From Alistipes sp. (GTDB lineage Bacteria; Bacteroidota; Bacteroidia; Bacteroidales; Rikenellaceae), in NCBI GenBank assembly GCA_017532885.1, contig JAFXIS010000091.1, forward strand, positions 1 through 24,001: a DNA stretch of 24,001 bases, written 5' to 3'. Positions 16,081 to 22,978 of this stretch are shown piece after piece; within the stretch, counting starts at the first letter, position 1; every line of letters starts with the position of its first letter. The notes beneath the pieces were generated by a model. That model saw only the letters and a program-made list of their open reading frames with translations. It was not told where the DNA came from and ran no database searches. A program made the position numbers and the translations under genes.

Positions 16081-16174
16081 AGGGAGATTAAGGATTTTAG
16101 AGAGTTTAGCGCTGCCGCAAAGATGGTATAAAGCGCAATTCCCTAAATTCTCTAATCTCCCTAAATTCCCTATT
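16081..16174. repeat. Family B complete inverted element
   Basis: Left arm GGGAGATTAAGGATTTTAG, centre TTTAGCGCTGCC...AAGCGC, right arm in strict 9-base phase (TCCCTAAAT TCTCTAATC TCCCTAAAT TCCCTAT). It adjoins family E copy E3 and lies upstream of the flippase promoter region. Confidence 0.75.
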
Positions 16175-16245
16175 CGAGAAAGAGATTAACGATGGCCTGA
16201 TAAAAGAATTTCACCCATTTCTGCCCTTTATTCCGATAAAAGTTA

Positions 16246-16253
16246 TAACTTTG
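16246..16253 (+). promoter_or_regulatory. -7-like box of the flippase promoter
   Basis: TAACTTTG matches TAnnTTTG and would start transcription near 16260, with a leader of about 135 bases that includes the 12-bp tandem repeat. A matching -33 TTTG is not clear; TTTA at 16227-16230 is the nearest candidate. Confidence 0.45.
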
Positions 16254-16293
16254 CGAGTTACTATGCGCGTATGGCGTGCGCGACGCGGGCATA

Positions 16294-16329
16294 ATATACG
16301 CGCAGATATACGCGCAGATATACGCGCAA
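16294..16329 (+). repeat. 12-bp tandem repeat in a CpG-rich leader
   Basis: Three units of ATATACGCGCAG (the last ends CAA) at 16294, 16306 and 16318. The surrounding 16261-16370 is unusually rich in GCGC and ACGCG words compared with the flanking AT-rich DNA. Confidence 0.85.
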
Positions 16330-16395
16330 GCAACGCGTCGGTGGCGCGCATAACGCGTGCGAAACAAATGATTGACAGCCGAATAGCAACGAGAG

Positions 16396-17973
16396 ATGTT
16401 AGAGAAATTAGCCAAACAGACCGCCATTTATGGTATCAGCACCATTGTCGTGCGATTCCTGAGTTACCTGCTGACTCCGGTCTATACCTACACATTCTCT
16501 CAGGCGACCTACGGCATCATTACCGACATCTATGCTCTGATTCCCTTTGCGCTGGTGCTACTCTCGATGGGTATGGAGTCGAGTTTTTTCCGCTTTACCG
16601 CCAAAGCCGAGGCGGAGGGTGGCTCTGCGGAGGATATTGCAGCCCGCAAGCGCAAGGTTTTTGCGACAACTTGGGGTGCGAATATCGTGGCAGCATTGCT
16701 CTTTTTCGTGGTTGTGGTGTTGTGCCGTCAGGATGTGGCACACCTTATGGGTGCAGCATACGAGGCACACCCCGAATATGTCGTTCTGGTCGCTACGATT
16801 ATCCTGTTTGATGTCGCCACGATGATACCCTTCTCGCGTCTGCGTGAGCAGGGCCGCGCTTTGCGGTTTGTGGCGTTGAAGGCTGTGAATGTGGCTGTGA
16901 ATGTCGGCTTGGCTATCCTCTTTTTGGTTGTAGGACTTTACAATACCGACTTTGGCGTGGGTTGGGTCTTTGTTGCAAACCTTGTGGCGAGCGTGGTGAC
17001 GCTGCTGCTTATCCTGCCCACTACGGAGCGTACTCTGCCGAAGATTGAGCCTCGACTGCTGCGTAAGATTTTCGCCTATTCGTTGCCGCTGCTCATAGGT
17101 GGCATTGCGGGTACGGCGGGCGAGTTCCTGGATAGGCAGATGATAAAATATCTGCTGCCCGAGGATATCTCGATGGCGGAGTTAGGTGTCTATGGAGCTA
17201 TCACGAAGATTGCTGTTGTGATGACGCTCTTCACGCAGATGTATCGCCTGGCGGCGGAGCCTTTCTTTTTGGCGAACTTTACGAAGGAGGAGTTTGTGGA
17301 GTCGAATGCCGCGGCACTGAAGTACTTTGTCATGGCGTCGATGCTCATATTTTTGGGCATTGCACTCTTCCGCGATGTGTTCGCCCTGATTGTCGGGCGC
17401 ACCTTCCGCGAGGGCATAGATATTTTGCCCATAGTGCTGGGTGCAAATATTCTGGCAGGCGTGTGGCTTAACCTCTCGTTCTGGTATAAGCGTGAGGAGA
17501 AGACTCGCTTTGCGGTGTATGTAACCTTTGTCGGTTTGGTCGCTACCGTATCGCTCTGCTTTGCGTTGGTGCCGCAGTTGGGTTATAAGGGTGCTGCGTG
17601 GGCGAGGTTTGGTGCCGAGGCGGCAATGGTTGTGGTGAGCTTGTGGCTCAATCGCCGCTATTTTCCGACGCCCTACGATTTTAGACGCATTACGGAGTAT
17701 GTTGTGATAGGTGTTGCGTTCTATTTTGCGAGTGAATGGCTGCTGCGCTATGGCGAGCCTACGACGGTAGTGCGCTATGGAGTGAATGTCGTGTTGGTTG
17801 CGGCTTATTTGCTCTTTGCCGTATGGCGCGAGAAGATAGATGTCGGGGGACTTGTGAGGAGTGTGACGAGGAGGAGAATTCAAAATTCAAAATTGCGATT
17901 AAGGCGAGTGCAAAGAAAATTTATTTACTTTGCCGAGCCGAAGCAATTAAAAGCCGACCTTGTGTCGGATTAA
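16396..17973 (+). CDS. Polysaccharide/lipid flippase of the MOP superfamily (Wzx/MurJ-like)
   Basis: Integral membrane protein of 525 residues with about 12-14 hydrophobic helices. The N-terminus LAKQTAIYGISTIVVRFLSYLLTPVYTYTFSQATYG is typical of polysaccharide-biosynthesis flippases that move lipid-linked sugars across the inner membrane. Arg residues in the first helices and the FFRF segment fit the family. The substrate cannot be told; no glycosyltransferases are nearby. It is first in a plus-strand series and separated from dut by 78 bases. The last 30 or so residues (from IQNSKL, 17878 on) are encoded by a GAATTTT heptad fragment and a small hairpin, so the native C-terminus may have been replaced by repeat DNA. 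Confidence 0.9.
   Translation: MLEKLAKQTAIYGISTIVVRFLSYLLTPVYTYTFSQATYGIITDIYALIPFALVLLSMGMESSFFRFTAKAEAEGGSAEDIAARKRKVFATTWGANIVAALLFFVVVVLCRQDVAHLMGAAYEAHPEYVVLVATIILFDVATMIPFSRLREQGRALRFVALKAVNVAVNVGLAILFLVVGLYNTDFGVGWVFVANLVASVVTLLLILPTTERTLPKIEPRLLRKIFAYSLPLLIGGIAGTAGEFLDRQMIKYLLPEDISMAELGVYGAITKIAVVMTLFTQMYRLAAEPFFLANFTKEEFVESNAAALKYFVMASMLIFLGIALFRDVFALIVGRTFREGIDILPIVLGANILAGVWLNLSFWYKREEKTRFAVYVTFVGLVATVSLCFALVPQLGYKGAAWARFGAEAAMVVVSLWLNRRYFPTPYDFRRITEYVVIGVAFYFASEWLLRYGEPTTVVRYGVNVVLVAAYLLFAVWREKIDVGGLVRSVTRRRIQNSKLRLRRVQRKFIYFAEPKQLKADLVSD
17876..17895. repeat. GAATTTT heptad fragment inside the flippase 3' end
   Basis: GAATTCAAAATTCAAAATTG, the inverted form of the family A terminal array, lies in frame in the last part of the flippase gene and encodes IQNSKL. 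Confidence 0.7.
17954..17972. repeat. CCGAC/GTCGG mini-hairpin followed by ATTA
   Basis: CCGAC-CTTGT-GTCGG-ATTA has the same plan as the two mini-hairpins inside family C (CCAAG-TCTTG-CTTGG-ATTA and CCTGC-GTA-GCAGG-ATTA) but with different arms. It covers the last codons and stop of the flippase gene. Confidence 0.55.
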
Positions 17974-17988
17974 AATTGAGTTTTGCGT

Positions 17989-18026
17989 AATCCCTAAATT
18001 CACTAAACTCCTTAATTTCCCTAATT
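17989..18026. repeat. Family B half-element before dut
   Basis: 9-base phased units TCCCTAAAT TCACTAAAC TCCTTAATT TCCCTAATT, the right arm of family B, 26 bases upstream of the dut ATG. Confidence 0.65.
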
Positions 18027-18051
18027 GAAAGAAAACAAAAAACGATAAATT

Positions 18052-18483
18052 ATGAAAGTAAAGATTGTAAATCATTCGCGTTATGCGTTGCCGGAGTATC
18101 AGACTCCGTTGTCGGCAGGTTTGGATATCCGCGCCAACATCAAGGATAGCATAACACTCTCTCCGCTGGAGCGAGCTATGGTACCTACGGGACTCTATGT
18201 CGAGTTGCCAGAGGGTTATGAGATGCAGATTCGTCCACGCAGTGGTTTGGCTGCGAAGCATGGTATAACGGTTTTGAACTCTCCCGGCACTATTGATGCC
18301 GACTATCGTGGCGAGATAAAGGTTATACTTGTGAACTTGAGCAACGAGCCATTCACAATCGAGGGTGGCGAGCGCATTGCCCAGATGGTTGTTGCACGCC
18401 ACGAGCAGGTGGAGTGGGAGAGCGTCGAGGTCCTGGGTTCAACCGAGCGCGGTGCCGGAGGATTTGGCTCAACAGGAAAGTAA
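18052..18483 (+). CDS. dut: Deoxyuridine 5'-triphosphate nucleotidohydrolase (dUTPase)
   Basis: Trimeric enzyme that splits dUTP to dUMP and pyrophosphate, preventing uracil entry into DNA and feeding dTMP synthesis. The length, 143 residues, is normal. The five family motifs are present: AGLDIRA (22-28), [12 protein letters not shown] (61-72), [14 protein letters not shown] (76-89, with the catalytic Asp region), GERIAQMVV (106-114) and the C-terminal [10 protein letters not shown] (133-142). It is followed by a 141-base gap holding the family C repeat before holB. Confidence 0.97.
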   Translation: MKVKIVNHSRYALPEYQTPLSAGLDIRANIKDSITLSPLERAMVPTGLYVELPEGYEMQIRPRSGLAAKHGITVLNSPGTIDADYRGEIKVILVNLSNEPFTIEGGERIAQMVVARHEQVEWESVEVLGSTERGAGGFGSTGK

Positions 18484-18507
18484 ACCGAGAGGAAAGATAA
18501 AAGTTCA

Positions 18508-18600
18508 AAGAGCAACCGACGCTGCGGAGCGAGAGCAGAAGCCAAGTCTTGCTTGGATTATGCCGAGCCGCGAGGAGGAAAAGCCTGCGTAGCAGGATTA
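18508..18600 (+). repeat. Family C 93-bp repeat, copy 3
   Basis: Identical to 7811-7903. Its downstream flank (AAAGATAAAAGAACAAAG, then ATAAAAG) runs directly into the holB ATG at 18625, so the start region of holB is made of repeat-associated sequence. Confidence 0.9.
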
Positions 18601-18624
18601 AAGATAAAAGAACAAAGATAAAAG

Positions 18625-19764
18625 ATGCGTTTTGCAGATATCATAGGACAGGAGAGCTTGAAACGACACCTCGCCGAGAGTGTCAATAAGGGGCGTATCA
18701 GCCACGCGCAGCTATTCAGCGGTGCGGCAGGCGTGGGAACTTTGCCCCTTGCCATAGCCTATGCCCAATACCTCAATTGCCAAAATCGTCATGATGGCGA
18801 TTCGTGTGGCGAGTGCCCCTCGTGTCGTCAGATTGCGGAGGCGGCACACCCCGACCTGCACTTCGTCTTCCCCGTGAACAAGCAGGGCAAAAAATCGGGC
18901 GAGGTGGTTCTCTCGGGCGAGTTTATGCCTCTGTGGCGAGAGATTTTGGCAGATACGGCGGGTTACTTTACCCCTCAGCAGTGGTACGACAGATTGGATT
19001 TGGGTAAGACCTTGAAGGGGCTTATTACGGCTCGCGAGGCGGATGAAATTATCCGTCGCTTGCAGTTCAAGAGCTTCGAGTCGGAGTATAAAATTATGAT
19101 TATCTGGCAACCCGAGGCAATGAACGATGAGGCGGCAAACAAGATACTCAAAATCCTGGAGGAGCCGTGGGAGAAGACCGTGTTCCTGCTGGTGTCGGAG
19201 CGCCCCGACCTGTTGCTGCCGACGATTATCTCGCGTGTGCAGGAGGTTGCGGTACCACGCCTTGCGATTGAGGATTTGATGCCTTTGGCGGGTGAGGGCG
19301 ATGAGCAGCGTCGTCGCAATTTGGCTCGTTTGGCGGGTGGTGACATCATCGAGATGCGCGCGCTGTCGGGTGGCGAGGAGGATGCCGTGAAGGCTGAGAG
19401 CTTTGAGTTGTTCTGTGCGCTGATGCGCCTGTCGTATAACGACAAGCACCTTGAACTTATCGAGTGGGCTGAGGAGGTTGCGGCTCTTTCGCGTGAGCAG
19501 CAACGCGCCATGTTGCGCCATGCAGCACGCCTTTTGCGTGAGAGCTATATGTTGCATGCCGGCTTGGGCAGCATCAGTTACTTGTGGGGCGATGAGGCAG
19601 CCTTCTGTAATAAGTTTGCACCCTTCATCGGCAACCAGAATGTGGAGTTTATCCTCAACGAGATAGAGTTAGCAATGCGCCAAGTGAGTCAAAACGGCAA
19701 TGCGAAGATTATATTTACGCACTTTGCGTTGGCGGTAAGTAAAACCATAAACCGCCTGAAGTGA
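18625..19764 (+). CDS. holB: DNA polymerase III delta-prime-type clamp loader subunit
   Basis: AAA+ protein of 379 residues in the clamp-loader complex that places the sliding clamp on DNA. It starts FADIIGQESLKRHLAESV, with ISHAQLFSGAAGVGTLPLA at the P-loop position (33-40). The Walker A lysine is missing (GAAGVGTL instead of GxxGxGKT), as expected for a delta-prime subunit that does not hydrolyse ATP. A zinc site is formed by Cys 52, 61, 64 and 67. The sensor segment NKILKILEEPWEKTVFLLVSERPDLLLPTIISRVQ is clear, with SRV in place of the arginine-finger SRC. Its TGA overlaps the folK start (TGATG), so the two are coupled. Confidence 0.9.
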   Translation: MRFADIIGQESLKRHLAESVNKGRISHAQLFSGAAGVGTLPLAIAYAQYLNCQNRHDGDSCGECPSCRQIAEAAHPDLHFVFPVNKQGKKSGEVVLSGEFMPLWREILADTAGYFTPQQWYDRLDLGKTLKGLITAREADEIIRRLQFKSFESEYKIMIIWQPEAMNDEAANKILKILEEPWEKTVFLLVSERPDLLLPTIISRVQEVAVPRLAIEDLMPLAGEGDEQRRRNLARLAGGDIIEMRALSGGEEDAVKAESFELFCALMRLSYNDKHLELIEWAEEVAALSREQQRAMLRHAARLLRESYMLHAGLGSISYLWGDEAAFCNKFAPFIGNQNVEFILNEIELAMRQVSQNGNAKIIFTHFALAVSKTINRLK

Positions 19765-20252
19765 TGCACCGCGTAACACTCCTGACGGGAAGCAACGAGG
19801 AGCATGCTGCCGAGATATTGGGGCATGCAGCCGCGCTCCTGGAGCAGAAAATCGGCTCTGTGGAAGCGCAGTCGGCGCTCTACCGCTCCGAGCCGTGGGG
19901 CTTCTCGGCCGCGAGGGAGTTTTATAATCAGGCGCTGCGATTTACAACCGCGTTAGAGCCGCTTGAGGTGCTCGATGTGGCGTTGGAGGTTGAGCGGTTG
20001 TTGGGACGCCGACGCGATGAGGAACAGCGCGAGAAGGAGCGCTCCGGAGAGCGTTATGCGTCAAGGGTTGTGGATGTCGATGTGATGTTCTATGACGATA
20101 GGGTAATCCGTAGCGAGCGATTAACGCTGCCACATCCATTGTTGCATGAGCGCGAGTTCGCTTTGGCTCCGCTGTGTGAGATTATGCCCGAGGAGGTGCA
20201 TCCCGTGCTGCATAGGAGTTTGGAGGATTTATATGAAACGATAAAACGATAA
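19764..20252 (+). CDS. folK: 2-amino-4-hydroxy-6-hydroxymethyldihydropteridine pyrophosphokinase (HPPK)
   Basis: Transfers pyrophosphate from ATP to the pterin hydroxymethyl group in folate synthesis. About 162 residues. The motif block ASRVVDVDVMFYDDRVI (catalytic Asp pair for Mg), LTLPHPLLHEREFALAPLCEIMPEEVHPV is characteristic, and TGSNEEHAAEIL is the N-terminal glycine/serine loop. The ATG at 19764 forms TGATG with the holB stop; a GTG one codon earlier is the alternative start. A lipoprotein gene begins 11 bases after its stop. Confidence 0.95.
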   Translation: MHRVTLLTGSNEEHAAEILGHAAALLEQKIGSVEAQSALYRSEPWGFSAAREFYNQALRFTTALEPLEVLDVALEVERLLGRRRDEEQREKERSGERYASRVVDVDVMFYDDRVIRSERLTLPHPLLHEREFALAPLCEIMPEEVHPVLHRSLEDLYETIKR

Positions 20253-20263
20253 GTAAACACGAT

Positions 20264-20779
20264 ATGAAGAGAATATTATCAATAGCAATCGTAGTCCTTG
20301 CGGTGGTTGCCATATGTGGTGGTTGCTTCAAGGATACTGTGGCATATACAATGTTTAAGGTGAGCGTTTTCGAGCAGTTGGAGCAGAATGGCGCAGAGAG
20401 TAAGGCGGCAGACCTCTTCTCGTATGCCTATTTTGTCGATACTACCGAGTGGAGGATAGCCTCGTGGGAGGACGCCGTAGTGGGTCGCATAACCAATAAA
20501 GAGACAGGCGAGATTCGTGAAGTGCCCGACCGTATAGGTGATTTCGTGGCGGAGGATGCCTATCAGGTGTCGATTGATTTGAATAAGAAATATTCGATGA
20601 TAGTGATTGTGGATCGTACGCTCAGGATGTATGCTTATCGTAAGTATGAGCTGCCGGTGAACCTGCCTACGGTGAAGGCGAAACTTCACCTCTCGGCATG
20701 GAAGCGCAGCCACACCTCCTCGGGTTGGATGATTGTAAACCCATTCTTTGGAGTAAAAGAGAATAGCGCCGTCGAGTAA
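20264..20779 (+). CDS. Predicted lipoprotein of unknown function
   Basis: A 171-residue protein with a signal peptide and lipobox ICGGC (Cys21). The mature part starts FKDTVAYTMFKVSVFEQLEQNGAESKAADLFSYAYFVDTTEW and is mixed alpha/beta with no motif I know. It is encoded 11 bases after folK and 50 bases before the Ig-like lipoprotein gene, so it is probably part of an envelope-related segment of the operon. The shared strand and tight spacing suggest linked function with the two downstream envelope proteins, but this is inference. Confidence 0.75.
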   Translation: MKRILSIAIVVLAVVAICGGCFKDTVAYTMFKVSVFEQLEQNGAESKAADLFSYAYFVDTTEWRIASWEDAVVGRITNKETGEIREVPDRIGDFVAEDAYQVSIDLNKKYSMIVIVDRTLRMYAYRKYELPVNLPTVKAKLHLSAWKRSHTSSGWMIVNPFFGVKENSAVE

Positions 20780-20829
20780 CGGAAGTGAGTAACAGGAAAA
20801 AGAAAAGTGTAGAAAACGATATTTTATAG

Positions 20830-22956
20830 ATGATGAAAAGTTCGAGATATTGCAGCAATAAACATTCGGTGACAAGTTGGCTGACCGTAGCGGTGGTTTT
20901 ACTCTTCGGTGGAGCATTTTTCAGCCGTTGTGCCTCGGTGGGAACATTGGAGGGAGGACCCAAGGATACCATTCCTCCCGTAGTGTTGGGTATGATGCCC
21001 AACAACTACACCGAGAGCCTCACAACGAAGCGTATCGCCATTGAGTTTAACGAATATATCCAGCTCAAGGATCAGCAGAAGGAGCTTTTTACCTCTCCGG
21101 CGATGAAGAAGAAGCCCACCTTGCTGCTGCGCGGAAAGACCTTGTTTATCGACATCAAGGATGATTCGCTGCAACCCAATACAACCTATGCCATTGAGTT
21201 CGGCTCAACCATCGCCGACAATAACGAGGGCAACCCCTTGCATGGCATGCGTTATGTCTTTTCAACGGGAGGCCCTGTGGATTCGCTCTTTATGTCGGGC
21301 TATACCGAGGATAGCGAGAAGCTTGACTCTTTGGGTCGCACCTTCATCTACTTCTTCGAGGCAGATTCTGTCCCCGAGCCTGTGGATTATGACTCAACGA
21401 TGTTTAACTACACACCCTCGAAGATAGCCCGCTCGCGTACAAACGGTATCTTCATTGCGCAGAACCTTAAGCCGGTGAAGTATCGAATATACGCCTTCTA
21501 CGACGATAACGACAACCAAATGTATGAGCCGGGCATCGATAAGATTGGTTTTATCGACGAGGCACACAATCCTATGGATTTGCCTCCTTTCGGCATTTGG
21601 TATGACTCGTTGCGCCGTTATGTATCGGCAGACCCGCAGCTCTACTTCCGCATGTTTACCGATGAGAGTTTCGTGCGTCAGAACCTTGCCGACCAAAAAC
21701 GCCCCGACCAGCATAAGGTTGAGCTCTACTTTGCTGCGCGTAACCCCGAAATTTTGGAGATAAACCTCAACGGCATAGACTCAAAGGATATCATCATTGA
21801 GCCCCACTCGTCGCGTCGTGATACGCTGAATCTGTGGCTCAAAGTGCCCTCGGAGAGCCTTCCCGATACGATTCGCGGATTTGTGCGTTACATGAAGCAC
21901 GACTCGGTGAGAGTTCTTCGCGAGGATACCGCCAAGTTGCGTTTGCCATGGCGACTTATCGAGTCGCGAGAGCAGGAGCGCGAGCGTGAACGCTTGGCAA
22001 AGGAGAAGGCAAAGGCCGAGGAGATGGGTGAGGAGTGGCAGGAGCCACCCCGACGCTCGACCTTCAAGATTGAGAAGTTCCAGGCTACTGCCGAGGTGAA
22101 CCCCGAGCAGGATTTACCACTTGAGTTTGCTACGCCGCTCCTGAAATTTGACTCTATGTCGGTGGAGATGCTCTCGTGGAGCGAGGCGGGAGATACACTC
22201 CCCGAGCAGGTGATTTTTATCCCCGATACACTCTCGCCGCGTAAGTGGCGTGTTCGCTCGGCGTGGAATCCCAAGCGCTCGTACCGCCTCTTTATCCCTA
22301 CCGATGCGTTGGAGGATATTACGGGCGAGGGTAACGACTCAATTACGATGAACCTCACGGTTAGCGACAAGGAGAAATTTGCTACGCTGCATCTCAATGT
22401 GCAACCGCGCGAGGCCGATTATCGTTACATCGTGCAGGTCACCGATGCGTCGTCGAATCGTGTTATTCGTGAGATTCGCGATTTGGGTGCCGGCATCCAC
22501 GATATCTATTACATCCCCGCCGGCGATGTTCGTATGCGCATTATCGAGGATATGAACGGCAATGGCAAGTGGGATAGCGGAAACTTGGTGGAGCATCGCC
22601 AGAGCGAGCGTGCCGAGTTCTATAAAAACGAGCAAGAGGAGGAGGTCCTGACCGTCAAGACGGGCTGGGAGTTCGATGTGCAACTCGATATGGCACGCCT
22701 CTTCGAGCCGGTTACTATGGAGCAACTTATCGAGCGTTTGGATAAGCGCGAAATCGAGCGCTTGGAGAAGCTCGAGGAGGAGCGCCGCAAGAATCAACAC
22801 CAGAATCAGAACAAGAACTCCGGCGGCATGATGGGTGGCGCAGGCGGCATGATGGGCGGCATGGGCGGTATGATGGGTGGCATGGGCGGCATGATGGGCG
22901 GCATGGGCGGCATGATGGGCGGCTCAGGTAGCTCAAGCGGCAGAATGGGTTTTTAG
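20830..22956 (+). CDS. SbsA Ig-like (Big_5) domain lipoprotein with a Met/Gly-rich tail
   Basis: A 708-residue lipoprotein (lipobox FSRC, Cys34). After GGPKDTIPPVVLGMMPNNYTE comes a Big_5/SbsA Ig-like domain (about 47-148: ...IAIEFNEYIQL... TTYAIEFGSTIADNNEGNPL). Further beta-rich regions include an EVNPEQDLPLEFATPL segment and a YRLFIPTDALEDITGEGNDS domain. Two charged helices (about 375-405 and 632-664) interrupt them. The C-terminus is five 7-residue GGMMGGM-like units (665-699) and SGSSSGRMGF. The family occurs in Bacteroidetes as large envelope lipoproteins of unclear role. It sits directly upstream of an outer-membrane barrel gene (22-base gap), suggesting a shared envelope function. 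Confidence 0.85.
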   Translation: MMKSSRYCSNKHSVTSWLTVAVVLLFGGAFFSRCASVGTLEGGPKDTIPPVVLGMMPNNYTESLTTKRIAIEFNEYIQLKDQQKELFTSPAMKKKPTLLLRGKTLFIDIKDDSLQPNTTYAIEFGSTIADNNEGNPLHGMRYVFSTGGPVDSLFMSGYTEDSEKLDSLGRTFIYFFEADSVPEPVDYDSTMFNYTPSKIARSRTNGIFIAQNLKPVKYRIYAFYDDNDNQMYEPGIDKIGFIDEAHNPMDLPPFGIWYDSLRRYVSADPQLYFRMFTDESFVRQNLADQKRPDQHKVELYFAARNPEILEINLNGIDSKDIIIEPHSSRRDTLNLWLKVPSESLPDTIRGFVRYMKHDSVRVLREDTAKLRLPWRLIESREQERERERLAKEKAKAEEMGEEWQEPPRRSTFKIEKFQATAEVNPEQDLPLEFATPLLKFDSMSVEMLSWSEAGDTLPEQVIFIPDTLSPRKWRVRSAWNPKRSYRLFIPTDALEDITGEGNDSITMNLTVSDKEKFATLHLNVQPREADYRYIVQVTDASSNRVIREIRDLGAGIHDIYYIPAGDVRMRIIEDMNGNGKWDSGNLVEHRQSERAEFYKNEQEEEVLTVKTGWEFDVQLDMARLFEPVTMEQLIERLDKREIERLEKLEEERRKNQHQNQNKNSGGMMGGAGGMMGGMGGMMGGMGGMMGGMGGMMGGSGSSSGRMGF
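22822..22926 (+). repeat. 21-bp tandem repeat encoding the GGMMGGM tail
   Basis: Five in-frame units of 21 bases start at 22822, 22843, 22864, 22885 and 22906. They differ by a few third-position changes and by Ala or Ser replacing the last Met in units 1 and 5. Because the unit is a multiple of three, gain or loss of units would change tail length without a frameshift. Confidence 0.9.
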
Positions 22957-22978
22957 ATTGAAAACTTTAGATTGAGAG

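Noticed and set aside
17182..17883. Antisense open frame of 233 codons opposite the flippase
   Set aside because: Its sequence is low-complexity, His/Arg-rich and without motifs, a shadow of a membrane-protein gene.
22727..22936. Antisense reading frame rich in Cys, Pro, Ser and Arg
   Set aside because: It is only the complement of the Met/Gly tandem repeat and charged helix of the lipoprotein gene, and has no start context or homology.
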